Source of the DNA: Rhodanobacter denitrificans
Lineage (GTDB): Bacteria > Pseudomonadota > Gammaproteobacteria > Xanthomonadales > Rhodanobacteraceae
Direction of reading: 5' to 3'
Length of the DNA stretch: 64,000 bases
NCBI RefSeq assembly: GCF_003335105.1
Contig: NZ_QFWQ01000004.1
Location: 116,448 to 180,447 of the forward strand
Each line of letters opens with the position of its first letter. Positions within the stretch are counted from its first letter, which is position 1. This document shows positions 38,099 to 46,784 of the stretch, in pieces. The translations under genes and the position numbers were made by a program. A model generated the notes under the pieces. The model was not told the origin of the DNA. It searched no databases and saw nothing but the letters and a program-made list of their open reading frames with translations.

Positions 38099-38655
38099 GA
38101 GTCCAGGCACGTGCGGAGTTGCATCAGGCTGCGGCGGATCCAGCTTTTCATGGTGCCGAGCGGCACCTTGCAGCGTGTCGCCAGTTCGTTATACGTGGCG
38201 CCGGTGAAAAAGGCTTCACGCACCGAACGCTGCTGTTGCGGCTCCAGTTCATCCAGGCAGTGCTGCAGCCGTCGATATTCCTGGCTGGTTTCCGCGCCGG
38301 CTGCCGGCGTGGGTTGTTCGTCCACCGTTTCGTCGAATCGTGCCGGATCGTCCAGCAGCTCCTCGCGATGCTGGCGCAACCGGTCGATCGCCTTGTTGCG
38401 CGACAGCGTGACCAGCCAGGTGATCGCGCTGGCCTTGGCCACATCGAACGTGGCGGCGCGGCGCCACACCGTGGTGTAGGTTTCCTGCAGCACGTCCTCC
38501 GCCTCGCCGCGGTCGCGCAGCATGCGCAGGCACACGCCGAACAGTTTGGACGAGGTGCGCCGGTACAGCTCGGCAAACGCTTTCTGGTCGTTGCGGCCGG
38601 TCTGCAGCAACAGCTGATTCAGCTCGTCACGCTCGGCAGGACTGCTGACACTCAT
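38095..38655 (-). CDS. ECF sigma factor, SigK-like
   Basis: A 186-residue ECF sigma-70 factor. Region 2 is visible as LFGVCLRMLRDRGEAEDVLQETYTTVW, and region 4 as TGATYNELATRCKVPLGTMKSWI with the DNA-reading helix. It is followed by its probable anti-sigma factor and by the photolyase gene. The ATG at 38655 has an AGGATGG ribosome-binding site; an upstream ATG at 38718 would add 21 residues. A likely regulon is the photolyase and the nearby lipid operon, by analogy with photo-oxidative ECF systems. Confidence 0.9.
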   Translation of the reverse strand: MSVSSPAERDELNQLLLQTGRNDQKAFAELYRRTSSKLFGVCLRMLRDRGEAEDVLQETYTTVWRRAATFDVAKASAITWLVTLSRNKAIDRLRQHREELLDDPARFDETVDEQPTPAAGAETSQEYRRLQHCLDELEPQQQRSVREAFFTGATYNELATRCKVPLGTMKSWIRRSLMQLRTCLDS

Positions 38656-38712
38656 GGGCAAACCATCCTGTAGTGATCGGTCCCGGCCGGCGTGCAGCGA
38701 CGGGAGGTTACG

Positions 38713-38727
38713 TTTCATAGCATGAAA
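38713..38727. promoter_or_regulatory. Perfect palindrome upstream of the ECF sigma gene
   Basis: TTTCAT-AGC-ATGAAA lies about 60 bases before the sigma start codon on the leftward strand, and upstream of the rightward repeat-protein gene. It is a candidate operator in an otherwise GC-rich region. On the leftward strand CGTAAC, a possible ECF -10, directly follows it. Confidence 0.35.
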
Positions 38728-38848
38728 GGGGCCTTGCGCGCTGGCAAGTGGTCCGTCTGGCGGCGCCACCGCCTTGCGTGCGTCCATGCGGCTGGCTGCT
38801 GCGTACAAGCTGGAGCAGGCGACGGGCCTGCGTGCCGGAGGCCTCGCC

Positions 38849-39211
38849 ATGAACGTTTCCCGATGGGCTGTCGTGTTGTTGATGCTGAGCGGCGCGGCCG
38901 CGGCGGCATCCCTTCCGCGGCATGATGCGCAGGGCCTGCTGGTCGATGGCAGCGGGCACACCTTGTACCGCTATGACGTCGATGCCGCGTCCGGCCACAG
39001 CCAGTGCAGCGGTCCGTGCGCGGCGGCGTGGCCGCCGTATCTGGCGGATGCCGGCAGCAAGGCCACCGGCGATTACCAGCTGGCTACGCGCGCTGACGGC
39101 AGCCGCCAATGGGTCTACCGGGGCTCTCCGCTGTACCTCTTCGCCGGCGACGACAAGCCGGGCGATCGCGCCGGCGATGGCGTGAACGGCAACTGGCACG
39201 TGGTGCATTGA
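38849..39211 (+). CDS. Secreted repeat protein of the COG4315 type
   Basis: A 120-residue protein with a signal peptide (cleavage near AAAA-SLPRH) and the COG4315 pattern: LLVDGSGHTLYRYD, the two-cysteine segment CSGPCAAAWPP, and GSPLYLFAGDDKPGD. These small periplasmic or lipid-anchored proteins have no known function and are often near haemoglobin-like or redox genes. The ATG at 38849 follows a GGAGG ribosome-binding site. First of three rightward genes encoding exported proteins. Confidence 0.82.
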   Translation: MNVSRWAVVLLMLSGAAAAASLPRHDAQGLLVDGSGHTLYRYDVDAASGHSQCSGPCAAAWPPYLADAGSKATGDYQLATRADGSRQWVYRGSPLYLFAGDDKPGDRAGDGVNGNWHVVH

Positions 39212-39299
39212 TGCAATCCACATCCGCGTGCATCCGTCCGGCGATGTCCTGCGTACCTGCATGCACATGCGCATTCCGCGCGTCTTGAGGGGGCTACCC

Positions 39300-40205
39300 A
39301 TGCAGAACAATCGAAGGAACCGGATCGCCTGGCTGACCGGATGCGTGCTCGGCGTTTGCCTGGTGTCATCGGCCGCCATGGCAGCCGATGACACCAGCGC
39401 GCCAGCATTCAGCAACAAGCTGCTGCTCACCGGCGGCGTGTCGCAGGTCGAAGGTTCGGCCGGTGGCGGGCTGACGCCGTGGGCGGTGATCGGCGGTTAC
39501 GGCACCGGTGACGAGATCGGCGCCAACGCGTTCGTCACCCACATCAACCTGCCGGATTACCACGTCAACGAAGTCGGCGCGATGGTCGGCCTGTACAACC
39601 GCGTGGAGGTGTCCTTCGCGCAGCAGCGTTTCGACACCGAACAGGTGGGTGCGGCGCTGGGACTGGGCCGCGGCTTCACGTTCCGGCAGAACATCATCGG
39701 CGTGAAGGTCCGCCTGTTCGGCGACGTGGTGCTCGACCAGGACAGCTGGATGCCGCAGGTGTCGATCGGTGCGCAGCACAAGAAGAACAACCAGGCGGCC
39801 GTGCTGGCCTTCGTGGGCGCCAAGTCCGATGAAGGCACCGATTACTACGTCAACGCGACCAAGCTGTTCCTCGGCCAGAGCCTGCTGGTCAACGCCACGC
39901 TGCGCATGACCAAGGCCAACCAGATCGGCATCCTCGGTTTCGGCGGCGACAGGAACAACGCGTACAAGCCGGAATTCGAGGGCTCGGTGGCGTACCTGCT
40001 CAGCCGCAACTGGGCGGTCGGTGCGGAGTATCGGCAGAAGCCGAACAACCTCGGCATCGCGAAGGAGGACGACTGGTACGACGCGTTCGTCGCCTGGGCG
40101 CCGACCAAGCATGTCTCGCTGACGCTGGCGTATGCGGACCTCGGCAACATCGTCATCAAGGACAAGCAACGCGGCCTGTATGCCTCGGTGCAGGTCGGTT
40201 TCTGA
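39300..40205 (+). CDS. DUF3034 family outer-membrane-like protein
   Basis: A 301-residue exported protein. Its signal peptide ends near SAAMAAD, and the rest is beta-rich with alternating hydrophobic and polar strands and a C-terminal VQVGF, as expected for an outer-membrane barrel. The segments TGGVSQVEGSAGGGLTPWAVI and AEYRQKPNNLG match DUF3034. Function is unknown. A GAGGGGG ribosome-binding site marks the ATG at 39300. The truncated haemoglobin gene begins 27 bases downstream. Confidence 0.8.
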   Translation: MQNNRRNRIAWLTGCVLGVCLVSSAAMAADDTSAPAFSNKLLLTGGVSQVEGSAGGGLTPWAVIGGYGTGDEIGANAFVTHINLPDYHVNEVGAMVGLYNRVEVSFAQQRFDTEQVGAALGLGRGFTFRQNIIGVKVRLFGDVVLDQDSWMPQVSIGAQHKKNNQAAVLAFVGAKSDEGTDYYVNATKLFLGQSLLVNATLRMTKANQIGILGFGGDRNNAYKPEFEGSVAYLLSRNWAVGAEYRQKPNNLGIAKEDDWYDAFVAWAPTKHVSLTLAYADLGNIVIKDKQRGLYASVQVGF

Positions 40206-40232
40206 TCATTCCCCTCGCTTCGGAGTACGTCC

Positions 40233-40724
40233 ATGCACACATGCCTTCCGCGCACCGCGCTGCTCGCCATCGCGTTGCTGTTTACCCAGGGCGCCATCGC
40301 GCAGGATGCCGCCTCGATGTCGCCGGAGTCGGCGGCGATGGCCGCCAGTGCGCCGCGCGATCCCGCGCTCAAGCCGGTGTTCGACCAGTTCGGCGGCAAG
40401 CCGGGGCTGGTGGCGCTGATGAACGACTTCATGGCCAACCTGATGGCGGACGCGCGCACGCGGCCGTATTTCGCCGCCGCCGACCGTGAGCACATCAAGG
40501 CGGAGCTGGTCGACCAGTTCTGCGTGATCCTCGACGGCCCGTGCACCTATACCGGCAAGGACATGGAGAAGGTGCATCGCAATCTCGGCATCAACCGCGC
40601 GGCCTTCAATGCGCTGGTGGAGGACCTGCAGACCGCGATGGACAAGAACAAGGTGCCGTTCCGCGCGCAGAACAAGCTGCTGGCGAAGCTGGCGCCGATG
40701 CATCCGGCGGTCATCACCAGGTAA
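40233..40724 (+). CDS. Exported group I truncated haemoglobin
   Basis: A 163-residue protein with a signal peptide ending AIAQ and a 2-on-2 globin domain. FDQFGGKPGLVALMNDF covers helices A-B, ADREHIKAELVDQFC covers helices E-F, and the likely proximal histidine is in MEKVHRNLGI. Group I truncated haemoglobins bind oxygen or NO, and many act in NO detoxification. Export to the periplasm is less usual and would place it where denitrification intermediates occur. It follows DUF3034 closely and converges on the nos cluster. Confidence 0.85.
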   Translation: MHTCLPRTALLAIALLFTQGAIAQDAASMSPESAAMAASAPRDPALKPVFDQFGGKPGLVALMNDFMANLMADARTRPYFAAADREHIKAELVDQFCVILDGPCTYTGKDMEKVHRNLGINRAAFNALVEDLQTAMDKNKVPFRAQNKLLAKLAPMHPAVITR

Positions 40725-40850
40725 GCGCATGGCGGCGGGTTCCGCCCGGCGGGCCCGCCCTTGCGGAGGAGCGTCGCGCCGCCTCATCGACGCGGCGTGC
40801 AAAGGGAATGCACGGCTTCGACCGGTGGGTTTGGCGGCAGGGGCAGCGGG

Positions 40851-41054
40851 TCAGGGCTGCCGTTCGTTGCCGGCATCCGGCTGGAGCGCTGGTGGCGCGG
40901 CCTCGCCCGGCGGGGCGTCGCGCAGCCCCTTGCGGAAGTCGGCAATGGCGCTGCCGAGGTCGCGGCCGGCGTTGCGCAGCTTGCCGGTGCCGAAGACCAG
41001 CAGCGCCAGCACCAGCAGCACGATCCAATGCGAAAAACTGTCCAGTCCGAACAT
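40851..41054 (-). CDS. tatA: TatA/TatE-like twin-arginine translocase subunit
   Basis: A 67-residue protein with one N-terminal transmembrane helix (HWIVLLVLALLVFGTGKL), the FGxxKL motif and an amphipathic helix (AGRDLGSAIADFRKGL), which together define TatA. It is the last gene of the nos operon. Several denitrifiers carry a dedicated tatA/tatE in nos clusters because NosZ is exported folded by the Tat system. That purpose is inferred from position. Confidence 0.9.
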   Translation of the reverse strand: MFGLDSFSHWIVLLVLALLVFGTGKLRNAGRDLGSAIADFRKGLRDAPPGEAAPPALQPDAGNERQP

Positions 41055-41069
41055 GTGGTGGGTTCCCGG

Positions 41070-41726
41070 TTATGGAAGTGGTTGGGCCCGCTGCTCCTGC
41101 GAGGCAGGCGAAGCCGGTGGTTGCGGCGTGGCCGGCAGGCCGCTGGATGGCTCGGGTCCGGCCACGCACTGCAGCGGGCCCCCGGCGTCGGAGGTTGCCC
41201 GGGCGGGGCAACGGTAGTCCAGCGCGGCCACCAGCGCGGGCGTGACCTCGTCGAAACCGAGTACGGCACCGCCGTGTTCGCGTACGAAGGCTTCTGCTGC
41301 CGCGCGGGTGGCGAACGGCGCCAGGGTCGGCCCCATCGAGCCGGGCAGCGGCTGCCAGGCCACGTAGAAGGCGCGGCGCGCGTCGATGAAGCTGACCGCG
41401 GCGTGGCTGGGCTGCTGCCAGTCGAGGTGGGCGCTGTCCTGCACGAACAGCTCCTGCAGCGCGGCCTGGTTCTCCGGCTGCAGCACGTAGGCGAAGAAGT
41501 CGCGGGTGGAGTCGAACACCAGCGGCTTGGCGCGACCCGCGGTCCACGCCTCCGCGCGCGGACCGGGCGAGCCGTCCAGGTACATGCCGCACACGGCGCA
41601 GGCGTCGTCCGCATGGGTGTCGACGGCGTGCTTCGCCGGTGGCGGGTTGCCGCCGCAGCCCGCGAACAGGGCCAGTGCAAGCACGAGGGCGGTGCGGCGG
41701 ATGGTGTTCATCGGCAAGGCTTGCAT
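41070..41726 (-). CDS. nosL: NosL copper chaperone lipoprotein
   Basis: Outer-periplasmic lipoprotein that supplies Cu(I) for the CuZ site of NosZ. The signal peptide has the lipobox LFAGC. The copper motif CAVCGMYL follows shortly after, and the domain contains VFDSTRDFFAYV. At 218 residues it is longer than many NosL because of a Pro/Ser-rich C-terminal tail that also contains an isolated cysteine. The start at 41726 has an AAGGA ribosome-binding site; the ATG at 41711 has none. It begins 13 bases after nosY. Confidence 0.92.
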   Translation of the reverse strand: MQALPMNTIRRTALVLALALFAGCGGNPPPAKHAVDTHADDACAVCGMYLDGSPGPRAEAWTAGRAKPLVFDSTRDFFAYVLQPENQAALQELFVQDSAHLDWQQPSHAAVSFIDARRAFYVAWQPLPGSMGPTLAPFATRAAAEAFVREHGGAVLGFDEVTPALVAALDYRCPARATSDAGGPLQCVAGPEPSSGLPATPQPPASPASQEQRAQPLP

Positions 41727-41739
41727 GCGCGGGTTTCCT

Positions 41740-42573
41740 TCAGACTTCCTTGCGCCGGAACGCGAGCAGTGCCCATGCGAACGGCACCACCGCCCAGCCC
41801 AGCAACAGCAGGCCCAGCAGCACCGGCGAATAAGCGTGGTGGGCGGTCATGCCGGTCAGCAGGTCGTTGCCGGCGCCGTCGCCCAGTGCGGTGAGGTTGA
41901 CCAGCCGGAACACGTCGACCGGATTGAGCAGCAGCAGGTACGGATACACCGCGCGCTCGAGCGGGTTGCCGCCGCTGACCACCAGCAACGCCAGCAGCGC
42001 GAGGTCGAACAGCACCACGCTGGCCAGCCAGCCGATCAGCGCGAGCCCGGCGGCCCGCGACTTGTCGGCCGTCTGCACGCTGATCAGGCAGGCCAGCCCG
42101 ACGAAGCAGGCACCCAGCAGCGAGGCGCTGACGATGAAGCGGCCGATCTGCAGCCACGCCTGCGCCATCTGCGCCGGCGGCTGCAGCCACTGCATGATCG
42201 CTACCGCCAGGCCGAAGCCGGCCAGCGTGGCCACGGCCAGTGCGCCACAGTGGCCGAGGAATTTGCCGGCCACCAGCTGGCCGCGCGCCAGCGGGTAGCT
42301 GAGCATCAGCAACAGGGTGCCGTCGTCGCGCTCGCCGACGATGGTGTCGTAGGCGATCAGCAGGCCGATCAGCGGGATCACGAACGCGCCCAGCGTTGTC
42401 AGGCTGGCCAGCGTGGCGTCGAACGAGGTGAAGCCCACGCGCCCGGCCGCCGCGCTGCCGAACCAGGCGATGCCCAGCGCCAGCAGGGCGAACAGGATGG
42501 TCAACGCCACTGTCCAGCGGTTGCGGAAGTCGTCGCGGAACTCCTTGGCGGCGACGGTGAGGATCGGGTTCAT
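41740..42573 (-). CDS. nosY: NosY, ABC transporter permease for N2O reductase maturation
   Basis: A 277-residue permease with six predicted helices, the ABC-2 type pattern LIAYDTIVGERDDGTLLLMLSYPLAR and a start MNPILTVAAKEFRDDFRNRW. With the ATPase NosF and periplasmic NosD it forms the machine that assembles the CuZ sulfide centre of NosZ. The start codon overlaps the end of nosF by four bases. Confidence 0.93.
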   Translation of the reverse strand: MNPILTVAAKEFRDDFRNRWTVALTILFALLALGIAWFGSAAAGRVGFTSFDATLASLTTLGAFVIPLIGLLIAYDTIVGERDDGTLLLMLSYPLARGQLVAGKFLGHCGALAVATLAGFGLAVAIMQWLQPPAQMAQAWLQIGRFIVSASLLGACFVGLACLISVQTADKSRAAGLALIGWLASVVLFDLALLALLVVSGGNPLERAVYPYLLLLNPVDVFRLVNLTALGDGAGNDLLTGMTAHHAYSPVLLGLLLLGWAVVPFAWALLAFRRKEV

Positions 42574-43499
42574 GCGCGGGCCTCCGCGGTGGCCTGGGGG
42601 CCGGCGCCGAGCCAGTCGTAGAGCTGCGCCAGGGTGGGTTCGCGTACGTCGAGATCGACGATCGCGGGGTCGGCCAGCAGCTCGCGCAGCGTATGCAGCT
42701 TGCTGGCGCGCGGTACCTGCAGCTCCAGCCGGCCATCGGGGCGCGGCCGTGCGGACAGGCCGCCGCTTTCGAGGCGGACGATCAACTCAAGCCCGGCCTG
42801 GTCGCGCGGGCGCAACAGCACCTGCGCCGGCAGCGCGGCCGCCTCGCCCAGCGCATGCAGGCTGCCGGCGGCGAGCAAGCGTCCCTGGCGCAGGATCAGC
42901 GTGCCGTCGATGTGCGGCTCCAGCTCGGCCAGGAGGTGCGAGGAGACCAGCACGCAACGGCCGTCCGCGCGCAGCTCGCCGACGATGCGGTACAGCTCGC
43001 GGGTGGCCTGCGGGTCGAGGCCGGTGGTCGGCTCGTCCAGCAGCACCAGCTCCGGCGAACCCAGCAGCGCCTGCGCCAGGCCGAGGCGCTGGCGCATGCC
43101 CTTGGAGTAGGTGCCGACGCGCCGGTCGGCGGCGTGCGCCAGGCCGACGCGCTCCAGCAGCGTGGATACCTGGCCGCGCGGCGCCTGCTTCAGCCGGGCC
43201 AGGTAGTCGAGCAGTTCGCGCCCGCTCAGGCTGGCGTAGAAAGTGGCGCTCTCGGGCAGGTAGCCGATGCGCCGGCGCAAGGCATGCGCGCGCCACGGCG
43301 ATTGGCCGAGCACTTCGAGGCGACCGCCGCTGGGCGCGATCAGGCCAAGGATGAGTTTGATCAGCGTGGACTTGCCCGCGCCGTTGTGGCCGAGCAGGCC
43401 GATCACCTGGCCGCGTGGCACGCAGGCGGTGACGCCGTCGAGCGCGGCGAGCGCGCCGTAGCGCTTGGCCAGGGCGTCCAGTTCGATGGCGTGGTTCAT
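42570..43499 (-). CDS. nosF: NosF, ABC transporter ATPase for N2O reductase maturation
   Basis: A 309-residue ATPase. It has Walker A GHNGAGKSTL near residue 37, the signature TYSKGMRQRLGLAQA (a C-loop variant, YSKGM, common in NosF), Walker B LVLLDEPTTGLD, and the switch His in VSSHLLAE. It energises NosY/NosD. The open frame continues far upstream inside nosD, but the ATG at 43499 overlaps the nosD stop and is the real start. Confidence 0.94.
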   Translation of the reverse strand: MNHAIELDALAKRYGALAALDGVTACVPRGQVIGLLGHNGAGKSTLIKLILGLIAPSGGRLEVLGQSPWRAHALRRRIGYLPESATFYASLSGRELLDYLARLKQAPRGQVSTLLERVGLAHAADRRVGTYSKGMRQRLGLAQALLGSPELVLLDEPTTGLDPQATRELYRIVGELRADGRCVLVSSHLLAELEPHIDGTLILRQGRLLAAGSLHALGEAAALPAQVLLRPRDQAGLELIVRLESGGLSARPRPDGRLELQVPRASKLHTLRELLADPAIVDLDVREPTLAQLYDWLGAGPQATAEARA

Positions 43500-44758
43500 G
43501 GGTTGGGGCCGGAGGCTTTCATCAGCGGGTGGCTGTCCTGCACCGAGGGCGGCGTGAACACCGGGAACGCGCGCTGCACGTAGCGCATCAGCAGCACCGC
43601 GGGGCTGGACATCAGGTTGCGCGCGGTGGGGTATTTCCACAGCAGCACGTCGACGCCGTCGTTGGGGCGGAACGGCACGTCGCCGATGCCGTCGGCGTCC
43701 AGGTCCCAGCCGAGGTAGTCGCTCCAGAAATTGCCGCGGCCGTTCGCCGACCACTCCTGGGCGAGGTTCTGCACGTATTTCACCTGGATGCGGTTGTCCA
43801 CGAAGCGGTTGCTCCACAGACGGTTGTTTTCCGAGCCGGCGGTTACGTGGATGCCGATCTGCGAGTCGGCGACGAGGTTGTCGTGGAAGTCGTTGAGCTG
43901 CGACAGGTAGACGAACAGGCCCTTGCCCTCGGTGCCGTCGATCGTGCCGCCGGCGTCGTCGCTCTGGCCGTTGACGCGGTAGACACGGTTGCCGGCGATC
44001 TCGCTGTGCGAGATGTAGTTGAGCAGGAAGCCGTAGGACTTCTCGTCCTCGGAGCTGTTGCCGATCACCTTCAGGTGGTGCGAGGACATCAGCGCATAGC
44101 CGGCCAGGTTGCCGCGGCTGATGTTGTCCAGCAGCAGGTTGTCCTGGGAATACATGTAATGGACACCGTAGCGCACGTCGTGCACCACGTTGCGCGCGAT
44201 CGTGTTGTGCGAGCTGACGTAGACGTAGATGCCGTCGCGCGAGCCGGCCACGTCGTTGCCCTCGATGGTGCAGCCGGTGTCGTTCCACAGGTGGATGCCG
44301 TCGCCGCGATCGGCCACGCGCAGCGAGCGCATGCCGCGCACCACGTTGTGCGCCACGCGCACGTTGGCGGCACCATCGAGGTAGATGCCGAACAGGCTTT
44401 CCTCGATGCGGTTGCCCTCGATCGTGACCTCGCGCGCAGTGCGCTCGACGAAGATGCCCGCGTTCATCGCGGTAAGGTCGGTGCCGCTGTGGCGCACGGT
44501 CAGGCCGCGCACGGTGACGTTCGACGCGCCGATGCGCACGACATCGCCGCTGCCGCCGCCGTCGAGGATCGCACCGGGCTCGCCGGCCAGCGTGACGGGC
44601 TTGTCCAGCCGCAGGTGCACGGCATGCACGCCGGCCGGCACGCTGACCGTGGCGCCTGGCGGCGCCGCGGCCACGGCCTGTTCCAGCGACTCGTCCGCGT
44701 GTGCCGGAAGCGCCAGCAGCGGAAGCAACAGGATCGCGAGGCAACGAAGCATATGCAT
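43496..44758 (-). CDS. nosD: NosD, periplasmic maturation factor for N2O reductase
   Basis: A 420-residue exported protein. Its signal peptide ends LPAHA, followed by a right-handed parallel beta-helix of CASH/parallel-beta-helix repeats with recurring I-EGN, NTI-RN and N-L patterns. NosD works with NosFY to deliver sulfur and copper to NosZ. It begins about 54 bases after nosZ ends. Confidence 0.93.
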   Translation of the reverse strand: MHMLRCLAILLLPLLALPAHADESLEQAVAAAPPGATVSVPAGVHAVHLRLDKPVTLAGEPGAILDGGGSGDVVRIGASNVTVRGLTVRHSGTDLTAMNAGIFVERTAREVTIEGNRIEESLFGIYLDGAANVRVAHNVVRGMRSLRVADRGDGIHLWNDTGCTIEGNDVAGSRDGIYVYVSSHNTIARNVVHDVRYGVHYMYSQDNLLLDNISRGNLAGYALMSSHHLKVIGNSSEDEKSYGFLLNYISHSEIAGNRVYRVNGQSDDAGGTIDGTEGKGLFVYLSQLNDFHDNLVADSQIGIHVTAGSENNRLWSNRFVDNRIQVKYVQNLAQEWSANGRGNFWSDYLGWDLDADGIGDVPFRPNDGVDVLLWKYPTARNLMSSPAVLLMRYVQRAFPVFTPPSVQDSHPLMKASGPNP

Positions 44759-44812
44759 GGCAGCGGAAGACCCGGCCGTGCCGCCGCGTGCAGCGCGGCG
44801 GCACGGCGCGGC

Positions 44813-46765
44813 TCAGGCCTCGACCAGCATCCGCCCGCTCATCTCCATGTGCATCGCATGGCAGAAGAACGTGCAGTAGTACCAGAACACCCCCGCCTTG
44901 TCGGCGGTGAAGGTGGCCGAGGCGGTGGCGCCGGGGCTGATCTCCATGTTGATGCCGTAGTTGACGATGCAGAAGCCGTGGGTCACGTCCTCCACCGCGT
45001 CGATGTTGGTCACCACCACGGTCACCTCGTCGCCCTTCTTCACCTTGAAGCTGCCCATGCCGAAGATCGGCGCGGCCGAGGTCATGTACACGAACACCTT
45101 GCGGCCTTCGCGGATGACCTTGCTGTCGGACAGCACATTGACGCCGTGTTTCTTGGCCATCGCCACCGTCTCGGCGAAGAACGGGTCGTCGCGCTCCCAG
45201 CTCTTCTTGACCTTGTCGATCAGCAGTCGGCGGTGCAGCAGGATCACGTCGTGCGGCTCGGCGTAGACCGGGCCGTCGGCGACCAGCTTCATGGTTTCGC
45301 CGGAGATGTCGATCAGCTGGTCGTTGTCCGGGTGCAGCGGGCCGGTGGGCAGGAAGCGGTCCTTGGAGAACTTGTTCAGCGACACCAGCCACTTGCCGTC
45401 GGCATCGCGCGTCTCGCCCATCGAGGTATGGCAGTGCCCGGGCTGGTAGGCCACGTCGATCTTCTGGCGCAGGTAGTTGACCTTCTTGCCGTCGTGGGCG
45501 GCGATCGCGTCGGCGATGTTCCACTTGGCGATCTGGCTGTCGATGAACAGCGTGGTGTAGGCGTTGCCGCGGCCGTCGTAGGCGGTATGCAACGGCCCCA
45601 GGCCCAGCTCGGGTTCGGCCACCACCACGTCGCGCGGGTCCTTGAGCTTGCCGGCGAACCAGTCGTCGATGCGGCTCCATTCCATCACGGTGACGGTGGG
45701 CGATAGCTTGCCGTTGGCCACCACGTACTTGCCGTCGGGGCTGGCGTTGATGCCGTGCGGGTTCTTCGGGATCGGGATGTACAGCGTGAACGAGGAACCG
45801 TGGCGGCCGTCCAGCACCGGCACCTTGGAGCTGCCGATGGTCTTGAACTCGCCCTTCTTCACCGCCTCCTCGATGCGCGCGATGTTGAACACCACCGCCC
45901 AGTCACGCTCGGCCTGCATCGTGCTGGGCAGGTCCATGCCCTTCTCGCTGTTGTAGCAGGTGGAGATGGCGTACTTGCCGGCGTAGTCGGCCTCGGTGTT
46001 GTCCAGGTTGCCGTCCACCAGCACCTGCCAGGCGACTTCCATGGTGTCGCCGTCGAGGGCGCTGAACATGGTCTGGTACTTGGCCGGATCGTCCAGGTCG
46101 CGGCCGTCGTTCGGCGCCGGAATCAGGAACTCGCCGTTGGCGAACACGTAGCCGGTGCGCGGCGCGCGCTGCACGCGCAGGCCGTGGATCGCCTGCACGT
46201 TGGGCACGTCGGTGATGCGGTCGGTGCGCATCACGTCGCAGCGGATGCGCGCGACGCGGGTGTGCGCCTTGTCGTTGATGAAGATGTAGCGGCCGTCGTA
46301 GTGGCCGTCGGTCTGGCTCATGTGCGGGTGATGGCAGTCGCCGCCGGGCGGGAAGTTCGGCCCGAGCACGCGCTTGCTCTCATTGGTGACGCCCCAGCCG
46401 ATGGTGAAGTCGGGGTTGAACACCGGGATGCGCATCAGCTCGCGCATCGAAGGCACGCCGACCAGGCGCACCTCGCCGGACTGGCCGCCGCTCCAGAAGC
46501 CGTAGTACTCGTCGAGCTGGCCGGGCGGCACGTGGTCGGACAGTTCGCCCGCGGCCGAGGCGGCCTTGGCCGGACCCGCAGCGGCGCCGGCTGCGCCCGC
46601 GGGCTCACCCTTCTTGCCGCAGCCCGCCAGCGCCAGTCCCGCCGCGCCGGCGAGGCCGGCCAGCGCGCTGGTCTTCATGAAGTTGCGGCGCGCGGGGTTG
46701 CCCGGTTCCGCGGTCTGGCCGGACTGGCCGGGTTGGTTGCTCGATTCGTCGTGCATGGCATTCAT
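44813..46765 (-). CDS. nosZ: Nitrous oxide reductase, clade I (Tat-exported)
   Basis: Terminal reductase of denitrification, turning N2O into N2 in the periplasm. The 650-residue product has a Tat signal (RRNFMK then a hydrophobic stretch), which marks clade I. It has a seven-bladed propeller with histidine ligands of CuZ ([38 protein letters not shown]) and a C-terminal cupredoxin domain with the CuA ligands in [13 protein letters not shown] cysteine in a lipobox-like LALAGC follows the Tat stretch, so a lipid anchor cannot be excluded. It begins 19 bases after nosR. Confidence 0.97.
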   Translation of the reverse strand: MNAMHDESSNQPGQSGQTAEPGNPARRNFMKTSALAGLAGAAGLALAGCGKKGEPAGAAGAAAGPAKAASAAGELSDHVPPGQLDEYYGFWSGGQSGEVRLVGVPSMRELMRIPVFNPDFTIGWGVTNESKRVLGPNFPPGGDCHHPHMSQTDGHYDGRYIFINDKAHTRVARIRCDVMRTDRITDVPNVQAIHGLRVQRAPRTGYVFANGEFLIPAPNDGRDLDDPAKYQTMFSALDGDTMEVAWQVLVDGNLDNTEADYAGKYAISTCYNSEKGMDLPSTMQAERDWAVVFNIARIEEAVKKGEFKTIGSSKVPVLDGRHGSSFTLYIPIPKNPHGINASPDGKYVVANGKLSPTVTVMEWSRIDDWFAGKLKDPRDVVVAEPELGLGPLHTAYDGRGNAYTTLFIDSQIAKWNIADAIAAHDGKKVNYLRQKIDVAYQPGHCHTSMGETRDADGKWLVSLNKFSKDRFLPTGPLHPDNDQLIDISGETMKLVADGPVYAEPHDVILLHRRLLIDKVKKSWERDDPFFAETVAMAKKHGVNVLSDSKVIREGRKVFVYMTSAAPIFGMGSFKVKKGDEVTVVVTNIDAVEDVTHGFCIVNYGINMEISPGATASATFTADKAGVFWYYCTFFCHAMHMEMSGRMLVEA

Positions 46766-46784
46766 CCGTTCGGATCGTGGTGGG

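Noticed and set aside
43529-45706. A 725-codon rightward open frame across nosD and nosZ
   Set aside because: Antisense shadow in GC-rich DNA. Its sequence is His/Val/Ala/Asp low complexity, and the true genes on the other strand have full motifs.
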